From assembly GCF_031598375.1 (NCBI RefSeq), contig NZ_CP123872.1, forward strand, positions 2,414,501 to 2,478,500: a DNA stretch of 64,000 nucleotides. Reading direction: 5' to 3'. The notes below the pieces were generated by a model that saw nothing but the letters and a program-made list of their open reading frames with translations, had not been told where the DNA came from and did no database searches. The DNA comes from Temperatibacter marinus. GTDB lineage: Bacteria > Pseudomonadota > Alphaproteobacteria > Sphingomonadales > Kordiimonadaceae. Numbering within the stretch: the first letter of the stretch is position 1; every line of letters starts with the position of its first letter. Positions 54,675-64,000 of the stretch are shown one piece after another. The translations under genes and the position numbers were made by a program.

Positions 54675-56003
54675 ATGACAGATTTATATGTTTACAATAC
54701 GCTTGCACGTGAAAAACAAAAGTTTGAGCCTATAGACCCAAAGAATGTACGCATGTATGTCTGTGGGCCTACGGTCTATGACTATGCTCATATTGGCAAT
54801 GCACGCCCTGTTATTGTTTTTGACATGATGTTCAGATTATTAAATCATGTGTATGGGCCTGAGCATGTCACTTATGCTCGGAACTTTACGGATATTGACG
54901 ACAAAATTATGAAGAGAGCTGTTGAGGAGGGTGTTTCCATAAAAACAATCTCTCGCCGCTATGAAAAAGTCTATACCGAAGATATGGCTACACTGGGTGC
55001 CCTAGATCCGTCGCAAACGCCGCGCGCAACTGAGCACTTACCTGAGATGATTAAAATGATGCGCCAGCTCATAGATAAAGGCCATGCATATGAAGCAGAG
55101 GGGCACGTTATGTTCCATGTGCCTAGTATGGATAATTATGGACGTCTAAGTGGCCATAGCCGTGATGAACTTGTGGCTGGTGCACGTGTTGAAGTAGCCC
55201 CATTCAAGAAAGACCCGGCAGATTTTGTTCTTTGGAAACCATCATCGGAAGATCAAGTCGGCTGGGGCAGTCCTTGGGGCAGAGGAAGACCTGGTTGGCA
55301 TCTAGAGTGTTCTTGTATGACGGCTAAACATTTGGGTGAAACATTTGATATTCATGGCGGTGGTCAAGACCTCATTTTTCCTCATCATGAGAATGAAATT
55401 GCGCAATCAGAATGTACAAATGACAAAGAGTTTGTCCGATACTGGATGCATAATGGCTATCTTACAGTTGATGGGACAAAAATGTCGAAATCTCTTGGCA
55501 ATTTTCACACTGTACATGACCTTATTGAAGACCATAAGGGCGAAGCTTTGCGAATGTCTTTACTGACGGCGCATTACCGTCAACCTATTGATTTTTCTCA
55601 TGGATCAGTTAAGGAATGCGAGCGACGGCTGGATAAATGGTATCGCCTCACAGAAAATGTACAGGCATCTACAAATGTACCTGCCTCGGTGATTGATGCG
55701 TTATCGGATGACTTGAATTCTCCCAAAGCATTGGCAGCTCTTGATGCACTTGCGACCAATGGTCAGTTAGAAGATTTAAAGGCCGGAGCAATTTTCATGG
55801 GCTTTCTCGAAATGTCGAGTGCTGACTGGTTCCAATCTGTGGATATGGATATAGATGTGCTCAATGATCGGATTAAGGCTTATGATGATGCTCGGTCTGA
55901 GAAAAATTTCGCCACTGCGGATGCTATTCGCGAAGAGTTGAAAGAACAAGGTATTGCGCTTGAGACAAGTCCATCTGGAACCAAGTGGCGGAAAGCTGAC
56001 TGA
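54675..56003 (+). CDS. cysS: Cysteinyl-tRNA synthetase
   Basis: 442 aa. CGPTVYDYAHIGNARPV (HIGH and zinc Cys), WHLECSCMTAKHLG and HHENEIAQSE for zinc binding, and KMSKSLGN at about residue 269. Starts 11 bases after gltX; its stop overlaps the next start (TGATG). Confidence 0.96.
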   Translation: MTDLYVYNTLAREKQKFEPIDPKNVRMYVCGPTVYDYAHIGNARPVIVFDMMFRLLNHVYGPEHVTYARNFTDIDDKIMKRAVEEGVSIKTISRRYEKVYTEDMATLGALDPSQTPRATEHLPEMIKMMRQLIDKGHAYEAEGHVMFHVPSMDNYGRLSGHSRDELVAGARVEVAPFKKDPADFVLWKPSSEDQVGWGSPWGRGRPGWHLECSCMTAKHLGETFDIHGGGQDLIFPHHENEIAQSECTNDKEFVRYWMHNGYLTVDGTKMSKSLGNFHTVHDLIEDHKGEALRMSLLTAHYRQPIDFSHGSVKECERRLDKWYRLTENVQASTNVPASVIDALSDDLNSPKALAALDALATNGQLEDLKAGAIFMGFLEMSSADWFQSVDMDIDVLNDRIKAYDDARSEKNFATADAIREELKEQGIALETSPSGTKWRKAD

Positions 56004-56737
56004 TGACTGATCTCGCGCCAGCCATCATCCTTGTTCGCCCTCAGCTTGGTGAAAATATTGGGAAAGCAGCACGGGCCATGCTTAACTTTGGCCTTACAGA
56101 CATGCGTCTAGTCAGTCCACGAGATGGGTGGCCTAACCCAGATGCTGGACCTGCAGCGAGCGGTGCTGATATGCTATTAGATCAAGCTAAAGTCTTTGAA
56201 ACTGTGGAAGAGGCCATCGCAGACTGTCGATTGGTATTTGCTACTACCGTCAGAGAAAGAGGCATGGCAAAGTCTGTCGCAACGCCGCGTGAAGCTGCAG
56301 CTCAAATACGCCATAAAATACAGAATGGCGAACGATCAGCATACTTGTTTGGCCCAGAACGCTCAGGATTGGCAAATGATGATGTTGCCCTTGCTGATCA
56401 AATTTTAACAGTGCCTGTTAATCCTGAATTCGCAAGCCTTAATCTCGCTCAGGCCGTGATTATAGCAGCCTATGAATTTTCTCAGACTATTGACGCAACA
56501 CCCGCCTACCAGCCAGCCTTTCCAGAAGGGCAAGCAAGTAAAGACTCTTTGCTTGGAATGATCAATCATCTAGAGGTTGAACTGGATAAACGAGGGTATT
56601 TCAAATCTGAGGATCGTCGTGCACATCAGCAAAGAATGATCCGAAACATGGTGACCAGCGCAAGTCCAAGCGAACAAGAAGTTCAAAGTTGGCGTGGCAT
56701 TATCAAGTCCTTAGCACGCCCCCCTAAAGAGACTTAA
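56003..56737 (+). CDS. trmJ: tRNA (cytidine/uridine-2'-O-)-methyltransferase TrmJ-like (SPOUT)
   Basis: 244 aa. AIILVRPQLGENIGKAARAMLNFGL at the N-terminus and the SPOUT trefoil-knot motifs YLFGPERSGLANDD and VPVNPEFASLNLAQAVIIAAYEF. Modifies position 32 of tRNAs in the family; other TrmH-type specificities cannot be excluded. Translationally coupled to cysS. Confidence 0.9.
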   Translation: MTDLAPAIILVRPQLGENIGKAARAMLNFGLTDMRLVSPRDGWPNPDAGPAASGADMLLDQAKVFETVEEAIADCRLVFATTVRERGMAKSVATPREAAAQIRHKIQNGERSAYLFGPERSGLANDDVALADQILTVPVNPEFASLNLAQAVIIAAYEFSQTIDATPAYQPAFPEGQASKDSLLGMINHLEVELDKRGYFKSEDRRAHQQRMIRNMVTSASPSEQEVQSWRGIIKSLARPPKET

Positions 56738-56805
56738 ATAAACTTCTCATTGTACTGTTTTTATATTTTGCTAGGGTGTTTCCTAAGGATTAGGAGGAAG
56801 ACCAT

Positions 56806-57726
56806 ATGGCACTAGATTGGGATGATAGTTATTCAGGCGACTTAAGCTTTTTCAGGTCTGGTCGTACGGATGATCCAGAGTCTGTTGACCTGGCTATCTT
56901 AGGAATTCCCTACGATTTAGGGACAACTGGTCGTCCTGGTGCCCGATTTGGTCCCCGTGCGATCCGAGAACAATCTGTCCATGTTGGTGAATTTGAATGG
57001 GGCTTGTGGCCTTGGAATTTTGATGTGCGTGACGCGCACAAAGTCAGAGATTTTGGTGACGTTCAAGGCTTTACGGCCTATCCTGACAGACTAACTCCTG
57101 TGGTCCATGAAAAAGCAAAATCAATTCTCGCTTCTGGCGCAAATCTATTGTGCCTTGGGGGGGATCATTTTGTGAGCTATCCGCTACTAAAAGCCCATGC
57201 AGAAATCCACGGCCCTCTTGCTCTTGTGCATTTTGATGCACATTCAGACACTTGGGTTGATGGGGACCTTAACCACGGGACGATGTTTTATCATGGGATA
57301 AGGGAAGGGTGGATAGATTGCTCTCGGTCGATCCATGTTGGTTTAAGAACGCCTAATCCCGAAACACATGGCATCGAAATTATTGACGCCAATGCATGTC
57401 TTGAGATGTCTGCTCAAGCAGTGGCGGCAAGAATTAAAGATCGAGTAGGCACTGCGAAAGCCTATCTCACATTCGATATTGATTTCTTGGATCCGGCTTT
57501 TGCCCCCGCAACAGGCACCCCTGTCATTGGCGGTCCATCTGTGGCTTATGCGAGGCATGTCCTTGAAGGTTTAGCGGGATTAGATTTTGTTGGGGGTGAC
57601 CAAGTGGAGGTTGCCCCTCATTATGAAGGGCCGTCACAAATAACGGCCCTTGCTGGAGCAACAATCGCTGCTGATATCTTGTATCTTCTATCTTTGGCAC
57701 GAAGCCAGAGGCAAGATAAAATTTAG
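56806..57726 (+). CDS. Agmatinase-family ureohydrolase
   Basis: 306 aa. Binuclear manganese ligands of the arginase fold: GGDHFVSYP, VHFDAHSDTW and TFDIDFLDPAFAPATGTP. Cleaves a guanidino compound (agmatine or guanidinobutyrate) to urea plus an amine. AGGAGG ribosome site. Placed convergent with a polyamine aminotransferase, so agmatine to putrescine is the likely reaction. Confidence 0.92.
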   Translation: MALDWDDSYSGDLSFFRSGRTDDPESVDLAILGIPYDLGTTGRPGARFGPRAIREQSVHVGEFEWGLWPWNFDVRDAHKVRDFGDVQGFTAYPDRLTPVVHEKAKSILASGANLLCLGGDHFVSYPLLKAHAEIHGPLALVHFDAHSDTWVDGDLNHGTMFYHGIREGWIDCSRSIHVGLRTPNPETHGIEIIDANACLEMSAQAVAARIKDRVGTAKAYLTFDIDFLDPAFAPATGTPVIGGPSVAYARHVLEGLAGLDFVGGDQVEVAPHYEGPSQITALAGATIAADILYLLSLARSQRQDKI

Positions 57727-59093
57727 CCTGATACTTGCGAATAGGTTTTATCTAGAGCCTCTCTTGCTTTGGCTATGAGTTCATCAATCTGTTCAGTTGT
57801 AATGACGAGTGGGGGGCATAAAATCATCGTATTCCCAACACTGCGCATCACTAATCCACTGTCAAAGCAATGTTCACGACAAATGAATCCAACATTTTCT
57901 TCATCCGAATATCGAGCCCGTGTTGTCTTGTCCTTGACCAGTTCAATCGCCCCTAATAACCCCAGTGTTCGCGTCTCACCAACAAGAGGATGATCGTTAA
58001 GAAGAGATAGCTGTTCTGAAAAATATGATATTTTTTCATCTTGATCTGGTGTATCTATAAGGCCTTCCCGTTCCATAATTTCAATGTTTTTCAAGCCAAC
58101 TGCTGTAGCCACTGGGTGGCCAGAATAGGTGAAGCCGTGAACCATTTCCCCTTCTTCTTGACTGATTGTCTCAGCGATGTCCCCGCCGAGTGCAACTGCA
58201 GAGAGGGGTTGATACCCTGACGTAAGGCCTTTGGCCATTGTAATGATATCAGGCGTGACCCCGTAATATTCTGACCCAAACCATTTTCCGGTCCGGCCCC
58301 AGCCTGTAATTACTTCATCACACCACAATAGTATGCCGTATTTACGACAGAGAGCTTCAACTTTTGTCCAGTAGCCTTCTGGTGGAATGATTAGACCACC
58401 CGCTCCCTGTATGGGCTCGCCAATAAAGGCGGCTACATTGTCGGGGCCAATTTCTAATATTTTATCTTCAATGGCTTGTACACAATGATCCCGAAATGCG
58501 TCCTCTGTCATCTCTCCTCCATTGTTGTAGTAGTGAGGTGCTGGTCCCACATGGTGGATACCGTCGATAGGGAGGTCATATTTTTCATGCATACCCGAGA
58601 GCCCGCAAAGCGATGCAGCAACCGCTGTTGATCCATGATAGGCATTTTCGCGGGCTATAAATTGCTTACGCTGAGGTTGGCCTTTTAAGTTCCAATAATA
58701 TTTTACCAATTTATAGGCTGTATCCACAGCTTCTGAACCAGAACTAGCAAAGTGTATTTTGCTTATGTCCCCTGGGGTTTTCTCAGCAATTTTTTCTGCT
58801 AATCGTGCCACATTAGGATGTGTGGTATAAAAGAAGGTATTATAATAGGATAATTGACGCATTGCCTCAGCTGCGGTTTGGACCATCTCTTCCCGACCTG
58901 TGCCGATCTGTGTCGTCCACAGCCCTGCCATGGCATCTAATATTTTATGACCTGAGTCATCATAGATATAACAGCCTTCCGCTCTTGTAATGACACGCGC
59001 GCCTTTACGGGCGATGTCTGGATGAGGCATGAAGGGGTGCAAATGGTGTTTTGCATCCAAGTCTTGAATCGTTTTTTCTTGGTCAGTCATCAT
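57723..59093 (-). CDS. Class III aminotransferase (putrescine/diamine type)
   Basis: 456 aa. PLP-dependent fold with FASSGSEAVDTAYKL, LWCDEVITGWGRTG and the PLP lysine in IITMAKGLTSGYQPLS. Best fit is a polyamine or omega-amino acid: pyruvate aminotransferase (SpuC-like), given the neighbouring ligases. Four bases overlap with the convergent ureohydrolase gene; eight bases after the glutamine-synthetase-like gene in the same operon. Confidence 0.9.
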   Translation of the reverse strand: MMTDQEKTIQDLDAKHHLHPFMPHPDIARKGARVITRAEGCYIYDDSGHKILDAMAGLWTTQIGTGREEMVQTAAEAMRQLSYYNTFFYTTHPNVARLAEKIAEKTPGDISKIHFASSGSEAVDTAYKLVKYYWNLKGQPQRKQFIARENAYHGSTAVAASLCGLSGMHEKYDLPIDGIHHVGPAPHYYNNGGEMTEDAFRDHCVQAIEDKILEIGPDNVAAFIGEPIQGAGGLIIPPEGYWTKVEALCRKYGILLWCDEVITGWGRTGKWFGSEYYGVTPDIITMAKGLTSGYQPLSAVALGGDIAETISQEEGEMVHGFTYSGHPVATAVGLKNIEIMEREGLIDTPDQDEKISYFSEQLSLLNDHPLVGETRTLGLLGAIELVKDKTTRARYSDEENVGFICREHCFDSGLVMRSVGNTMILCPPLVITTEQIDELIAKAREALDKTYSQVSG

Positions 59094-59101
59094 TCATTCT
59101 C

Positions 59102-60463
59102 TTATACATGAAGCATTAAATATTTCTTTTCCCACGGGCTGAGATAGTTGGCATAATCATCATATTCCATTTCTTTAACTTGAATATAAGTTCTGATGAA
59201 TTCCGCACCGAAAATTTCTTTCATTGCGTCACTATTACCGAAGTTTTTTAGACCATCTAGATAATGACGCGGCAGAGCACGGCCTCGTGCTTCATAAGCA
59301 GAGCCTTTAAACTCTGCAGAGGCCTTTACGCCTTCTTTCATGCCTATATAGCCACAGGCAAGGGAAGCAGCGATTGCTAAGTAAGGATTGACGTCAGAGC
59401 CAGCAATTCGATTCTCAATTCGACGAGATTCAGGTGCACCAGAAGGAACCCGAAGTCCGACAGAACGATTTTCTCTCCCCCAATGTGTATTGGTCGGGCA
59501 GGACCAACCAGATCCAAAGCGAATGTAGCTATTCACGTAAGGGGCGAGGAGTGGTAGGCAATTTGATAAATGCTTTTGTAAGCCACCAATGTAGGATGTA
59601 AATAAGGGAGTATCGCTGCCATCGTCTTTTGAAAAGATATTTTTCCCTGTTTGTAAATCAACCACAGATTGGTGAATATGCATAGCAGAGCCAAAAGTTT
59701 CTGGATAAGGACTCGCCATAAAGCTCGCAAACATTTCATGGTGTAGAGCCACTTGACGAATAATGCGCTTAAAGAGAAAGCTTTGATCTGCAACTTTTAA
59801 AGCATCTCCGTGAATTACATTAAATTCATACTGCCCTTGACCGCCTTCATGGATCAGAGTGTCTACATCAATATTTTGATCTTCGCATGCATTATAAATG
59901 TCATCAAAATAAGAGGCGAATTCATCAAGGCTATCAATAGAATAGGGGCTTGTGCCCACGTCTCTCCTGCCGGACATGCCGACGGGGGGGCGTGGATCGG
60001 CTGTGACAGTTTCTTGTTTTTCCAATAGATAGAATTCAAATTCAGGGGCAACAATTGGCTGCCAACCTTCATCATGATAAAGTTTTATGACTTTTTGCAA
60101 TATTTCGCGGGGAGCAAAATGGACTGGCGTACCATCTTCATATTCACTGGCGCAGATGACACTGGCAGTTGGCTCACTCTGCCAAGGTGTTTTACAAATG
60201 GTGGTGAGATCTGGGACAAGGATAATATCTTGTTCGGTTTCTTGCATATCATCATTCAAGGCAAAATCACCGTGAACTGTCATGCCAAAAAGAGTTTCTG
60301 GCAACCGTAGACTGCGTGTTTGAATATCATCGATGAATTTTTGACGGGGCATTGATTTCCCGCGAGCGATTCCGGCGACATCAGCCACCATACATTCTAT
60401 ATCATCGATATTATTGGCCTTAAGCCATTGATTTACTTCTTCGATGCTTTTGGCATCTGTCAT
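59102..60463 (-). CDS. Glutamine-synthetase-like gamma-glutamylpolyamine synthetase (PuuA type, copy 1)
   Basis: 453 aa, type-III-like GS fold. N-terminal beta-grasp, then VAPEFEFYLLEKQ, EGGQGQYEFNV, FGSAMHIHQS and NRSVGLRVP. Such proteins attach glutamate to putrescine in the Puu pathway. Fits the aminotransferase and oxidase nearby. A 12-base palindrome sits upstream. Confidence 0.9.
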   Translation of the reverse strand: MTDAKSIEEVNQWLKANNIDDIECMVADVAGIARGKSMPRQKFIDDIQTRSLRLPETLFGMTVHGDFALNDDMQETEQDIILVPDLTTICKTPWQSEPTASVICASEYEDGTPVHFAPREILQKVIKLYHDEGWQPIVAPEFEFYLLEKQETVTADPRPPVGMSGRRDVGTSPYSIDSLDEFASYFDDIYNACEDQNIDVDTLIHEGGQGQYEFNVIHGDALKVADQSFLFKRIIRQVALHHEMFASFMASPYPETFGSAMHIHQSVVDLQTGKNIFSKDDGSDTPLFTSYIGGLQKHLSNCLPLLAPYVNSYIRFGSGWSCPTNTHWGRENRSVGLRVPSGAPESRRIENRIAGSDVNPYLAIAASLACGYIGMKEGVKASAEFKGSAYEARGRALPRHYLDGLKNFGNSDAMKEIFGAEFIRTYIQVKEMEYDDYANYLSPWEKKYLMLHV

Positions 60464-60524
60464 AACACACCTATCAAGACCTGTTACCAGTGCCTTGTCC
60501 TTGTTTTTGTGTTTTTCTAAAACG

Positions 60525-60536
60525 GATTAATTAATC
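60525..60536. promoter_or_regulatory. Palindrome upstream of the PuuA-like gene
   Basis: GATTAATTAATC is a perfect 12-base palindrome 62 bases before the start codon, flanked by AACG and GTTT. Candidate operator for a local polyamine or Lrp-type regulator. I see no other feature in the 158-base gap. Confidence 0.35.
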
Positions 60537-60621
60537 GTTTCATCTTTTTTAACCATTAAGCGTTGTTGTTGCGTATAGTATCGGCCTCTGAACCAGTGTT
60601 CGTCAAGTTCAGAAGCGATTT

Positions 60622-61476
60622 TTATTGTGCAGACTTTTTTGAACTTTCGTCTTGTTCTTCTTCGTGCCACTTGAATAAATTCATTTCAATAAAGAAGAAA
60701 GCCAAAATCCAGAGTACTGCATCTTGAAAGTCTAAGTAATTTCCAAACACCCACCAATAGCCAGCACAGACAAAAAGAACCACATAGAGAACCAATTTCA
60801 CATAGAGGTTAGTCCTGTAAAACCCATCGGTTAGGCGCCCCATCAATTGTAGTAAGACGTCAATTTGCAATAAAACCACGATCAGCAGCCATGAACCTGC
60901 ATTCACAACATCAGTCATAATTAATCTTTTAAGTAGGATGAAGATATTGTCATCAGCGATCATGCCAAATTTTTCTTGAATATAAAGGGGTGCTGTAGCG
61001 GTGCTGCAGTTAGCTGCGGTGAGCTCTACATATTCGTTCAACTCAAGAGCAATAGCTGTCACATTTGACCCGATCAGGGTGCAAGCATCTGTCACTTCTG
61101 TAAATTCAAACTGATAGATCATCAGCATTTGTTCAAAATACCCTAAAAAAGCAAGAGTGATACTTGTGTAGCATAGGGCGTAAATGGGGCGGATAATCCA
61201 TTTTACCTTGTCATAAAAGTCATCATCTTCAATGACATAGGTTTCTAATTCGAATAGCATTAACAAGACATACCAAGCCAAGGTGTCGATAAATTGAGGA
61301 TATGCCTGATACAAATTTGAAAAACTTATACCGTCTTTAAATGTAAACTGTGCTGCTTGATGATCCTCGATGAAGAAAGCGATGACACTATAAAGAAGCA
61401 AAATATAGATGATATATTTGAACAGTTGAAAGTAGCGTTCTTTCATTGTCATTTTCTGATGAAGAGTACTTGTCAT
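60622..61476 (-). CDS. Unknown multi-span membrane protein
   Basis: 284 aa with about six hydrophobic segments: YIIYILLLYSVIAFF, FIDTLAWYVLLMLFEL, YALCYTSITLAFLGYF, SWLLIVVLLQIDVLLQL, LYVKLVLYVVLFVCAGYWWVF and AVLWILAFFFIEMNLF. The C-terminus is charged and cytoplasmic-looking (WHEEEQDESSKKSAQ). No family recognised. Inserted between two PuuA-like genes, so a polyamine or transport link is possible, not shown. Confidence 0.75.
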   Translation of the reverse strand: MTSTLHQKMTMKERYFQLFKYIIYILLLYSVIAFFIEDHQAAQFTFKDGISFSNLYQAYPQFIDTLAWYVLLMLFELETYVIEDDDFYDKVKWIIRPIYALCYTSITLAFLGYFEQMLMIYQFEFTEVTDACTLIGSNVTAIALELNEYVELTAANCSTATAPLYIQEKFGMIADDNIFILLKRLIMTDVVNAGSWLLIVVLLQIDVLLQLMGRLTDGFYRTNLYVKLVLYVVLFVCAGYWWVFGNYLDFQDAVLWILAFFFIEMNLFKWHEEEQDESSKKSAQ

Positions 61477-61602
61477 AATTCCACTTTATCTCTGAAGCTT
61501 AACTTGTATCCGGCAATAATTTACAGTAATGATTTAACAATTAAACATTTTTTTGTTTGATTGTATAACTTTCTAATAAAAATTTTGTGGTGAGGGTAAT
61601 AA

Positions 61603-62952
61603 GTGTCTAATTCTTTTGAAATTGAAGTGCAGGAATTTCTATCAAAGAATGCAGATATAGATACTGTTGATGTCATAATTTCTGACATGAATGGCATTTT
61701 CCGCGTCAAAAAAACAACGTTGGAGTCGTTGGAAAAACTTTCCAAGGATAAATTTTTTCTGTCATCCTCTGTTAGCTTTCTCTCCACGACAGGCGATAGT
61801 TTAGAGTGTACTTTCCGAGATTTGGGCGCGGATCCTGACAGATTATGCCGACCAGTTCTCGGAAGCTTAAAAAGAGTACCTTGGCAAAAGCATCCTACAG
61901 CTCAAGTCCAAATATATATGTGTGAGCTTGATGGCAGCCCTTGGTTTGCTGAAAGCCGCTCTCTGTTAAAGAAACAAATAGACTTACTCTCAAAACAAGG
62001 GCTAACTGCCACTGCTGCATATGAGTATGAGTTTTATCTCTTTGAGCCAAGTCTGAGTCCGCCCCAAGTGAAACATGCACCAAACGGCATGCCTGAGGCG
62101 TTCGGAGACAACTATCTTAATGCAGATATCCAAATGGATTTTGATGCCGTACTACAAGATATAAAGAAAGCCTGTGTGGTTCAGGATATCCCAGTCGACG
62201 GTATTATCACTGAATGCGCGAATGGACAATTTGAAGTGAATTTACACCATGTTTCAGATCCCATGAGTGCTGCCGATTATGCGTTGTTATTAAAACGTGT
62301 AATTAGAAATGTGGCTCAGCAACACGACATGTTAGCATCTTTTATGGCAAAACCTCTTGCAGGCCACACCGGTAGTGGCATGCACCTACATCTGAGTCTG
62401 TGTGATCAAGGCGGGCAGAATATTTTCGCGGATGATGAGGGGGATACGCTTCTAAGATATGGTATCGGCGGACTTTTAGATGTCATGGAAGATGGCCTGG
62501 CACTTCTGGCTCCTAACGCGAATAGTTACAGACGTTTCGACCCTGATATGTATGTTCCAATGCATAAAAGTTGGGGCCTGAACAATCGTCGAGTGGCCAT
62601 AAGGGTGCCACTCTCTGATACAAAGAATAAACGCTTTGAATATCGAATTGCTGGGGCTGATGCTAATCCATATCATCTGATGACGATCGTTCTTTCTGGT
62701 GTAATGCATGGCTTTAATAATAAGATACAACCTATTGAAGCAATAAATGAATTTGACGATGTGATTGAGAGAATCCCTCTACCTGTCCGGTGGTTTACTG
62801 CTCTTGAAATTTATCAGAGGAGTGAATTTATGAAAGAAATTTTGGGGGAGCGGTTTCACGAGTTATATCATCGTATAAGGAAACAAGAAGAGGCTGAAAC
62901 ACATCAAGATTTTGCCTCACTAGAATATTCAAAATATTTAAGAATTTTATAA
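61603..62952 (+). CDS. Glutamine-synthetase-like protein (PuuA type, copy 2)
   Basis: 449 aa from GTG 61603 (GAGGG upstream). Same fold as copy 1: AAYEYEFYLFEPS, ECANGQFEVNLHHV, TGSGMHLHLSL and NNRRVAIRVPLS. Sequence is clearly diverged from copy 1, so it may act on a different amine. Followed 18 bases later by a FAD oxidase gene. Confidence 0.9.
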   Translation: MSNSFEIEVQEFLSKNADIDTVDVIISDMNGIFRVKKTTLESLEKLSKDKFFLSSSVSFLSTTGDSLECTFRDLGADPDRLCRPVLGSLKRVPWQKHPTAQVQIYMCELDGSPWFAESRSLLKKQIDLLSKQGLTATAAYEYEFYLFEPSLSPPQVKHAPNGMPEAFGDNYLNADIQMDFDAVLQDIKKACVVQDIPVDGIITECANGQFEVNLHHVSDPMSAADYALLLKRVIRNVAQQHDMLASFMAKPLAGHTGSGMHLHLSLCDQGGQNIFADDEGDTLLRYGIGGLLDVMEDGLALLAPNANSYRRFDPDMYVPMHKSWGLNNRRVAIRVPLSDTKNKRFEYRIAGADANPYHLMTIVLSGVMHGFNNKIQPIEAINEFDDVIERIPLPVRWFTALEIYQRSEFMKEILGERFHELYHRIRKQEEAETHQDFASLEYSKYLRIL

Positions 62953-62970
62953 AGGCGTGGGGGCCTCAGT

Positions 62971-64000
62971 ATGCAATATAAAGATAGTATTCATTCTAAC
63001 GATTTATCAGATTCCTATTATTCAGCTTATCGGCGGGACATCGACATGTTTGACCGGCTTGAGGGGGCTGTAGATGTCGATGTTGCTATTGTCGGGGCTG
63101 GTTTTTCAGGTATCTCAGCGGCTCTACAATTGGCTGAAAAAGGGTTTAAAGTAGTCGTTCTTGAACAAAATCAAGTTGGATGGGGTGCGTCGGGGCGAAA
63201 CGGTGGCCAATTAATTGGCGGCTACGGTCAAGATTTAGCAAATTATGAGGACATTAAAAACACCTTTGGCTCTGATAATGCCAAAGCAGTTTTTGATATG
63301 GGGATTGAATGCGTCGATATCGTCTCTGACGTAATAGAAAAATATAACATCGATTGTGATCTGAAGTGGGGCTATTTAGATGCTGCAATGAAGAAATCAG
63401 AACTGAAAGAGCTACAGGAGACTGCCGAGACCATGGAACGTCTTGGGTATCCGCATAAAATGCAGTGTTACACAGATAAAAGCTCCTTGAAAGAGGTGAT
63501 AGATAGCAACCAGTATATGGGCGGCCTTGTTAATATGGGCTGGGGGCATCTTCAACCTTTAGATTTGGTGAGAGGCGAAGCGAGAGCCGCTCAACGTTTA
63601 GGGGTTAAAATCTATGAAGAAATTGAAGTAATCGAGATTGAGCGCGGTGATCGAGTCTCCTTGAAAACGAGAAAAGGGCAAGTTTCCGCAGCTCAAGTGA
63701 TTGTGGCGGGCAATGCTTATCTTGGTAAATTAGAACCCAAGTTGGCGGCCAGAGTTTTGCCCGCTGGCAGTTATATTATTGCCACTGAACGCCTTGAACC
63801 TGAGGTTATTAATCGCTTGATGCCTGCTGACTATGCGGTCTGTGATCAACGATGGGCTCTTGATTATTTTAGAATGTCCGCAGACGGCCGTTTGTTGTTT
63901 GGGGGGCTTGCAAATTATTCTGCAAGGCATCCAGCTTCTATCAAGAAAGCTCTTTTACCCAATATGCTTAAAGTCTTTCCACAGCTTGATGATGTTCGTA
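62971..64000 (+). CDS. FAD-dependent amine oxidase, PuuB-like (3' partial)
   Basis: 343 residues visible, cut by the window end. N-terminal Rossmann motif DVAIVGAGFSGISAALQLAEKGFKVVVLEQ and NGGQLIGGYG, typical of the DadA/PuuB group. Adjacent to a PuuA-like ligase, it is probably the gamma-glutamylputrescine oxidase. GGGGCC precedes the start; no standard ribosome site. Confidence 0.88.
   Translation, partial: MQYKDSIHSNDLSDSYYSAYRRDIDMFDRLEGAVDVDVAIVGAGFSGISAALQLAEKGFKVVVLEQNQVGWGASGRNGGQLIGGYGQDLANYEDIKNTFGSDNAKAVFDMGIECVDIVSDVIEKYNIDCDLKWGYLDAAMKKSELKELQETAETMERLGYPHKMQCYTDKSSLKEVIDSNQYMGGLVNMGWGHLQPLDLVRGEARAAQRLGVKIYEEIEVIEIERGDRVSLKTRKGQVSAAQVIVAGNAYLGKLEPKLAARVLPAGSYIIATERLEPEVINRLMPADYAVCDQRWALDYFRMSADGRLLFGGLANYSARHPASIKKALLPNMLKVFPQLDDVR

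Overview
The window looks like chromosomal DNA of a low-GC (roughly mid-40s percent by eye) marine-type alphaproteobacterium. Evidence: a head and front-tail gene cluster of the Rhodobacter gene-transfer-agent (GTA) type, an ArsR-methyltransferase fusion beside metF and a split metH, serB/miaA/ilvB/ilvN/ilvC synteny, and many Lrp/AsnC regulators. A Kordiimonadales-like lineage is possible, but that is a guess. No rRNA, tRNA or CRISPR was seen.

Layout. 1-8.9 kb: amino-acid catabolism. It holds a DUF885 peptidase-like protein (5' end cut), Lrp regulator / alanine dehydrogenase / asparaginase, a MarR regulator, and an AsnC regulator divergent from a tyrosine-degradation operon (hppD, VOC protein, fumarylacetoacetase-like, maiA) that lacks hmgA. 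8.9-26.0 kb: a compact prophage or GTA-like element with an S24 repressor, DUF6362 protein, terminase, portal, protease, capsid, connectors, tail tube, tail chaperone, tape measure, tail tip J-like protein and 3TM holin. No integrase, replication gene or lysin is visible. 26.0-29.1 kb: flgK-flgL behind a sigma-54 type promoter. 29.2-36.6 kb: enoyl-CoA hydratase family protein, mlaA, then SahR-like regulator/metF/split metH. 36.6-41.3 kb: leucine-dehydrogenase family protein and a fused indolepyruvate oxidoreductase. 41.5-53 kb: serB, miaA, a structured leader, ilvB-ilvN-ilvC, two dehydrogenase-like genes, and leuA behind a leucine-rich leader peptide. 51.6-56.7 kb: nadE-gltX-cysS-trmJ. 56.8-64 kb: polyamine utilisation (ureohydrolase, class III aminotransferase, two glutamine-synthetase-like ligases, an FAD oxidase cut by the window end).

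How it works together. Most metabolic genes degrade amino acids and amines (Ala, Asn, Tyr, Leu/aromatic keto acids, putrescine) or make branched-chain amino acids and methionine; local Lrp/MarR/ArsR regulators and attenuator-like leaders suggest nutrient-responsive control.

Most interesting part. The 17 kb phage-like element carries (i) a lambda-type slippery heptamer GGGAAAG at the tail chaperone overlap, predicting a -1 frameshifted G-T-like fusion of 192 aa; (ii) repeated AT-rich operator-like sequences at the repressor and at a TTGACA promoter ahead of the terminase genes; (iii) two moron-like insertions, one with promoter and terminator around a 103-aa gene and one with two secreted four-cysteine IalB-like proteins; and (iv) a GTA-like head joined to a non-GTA, J-type tail tip.
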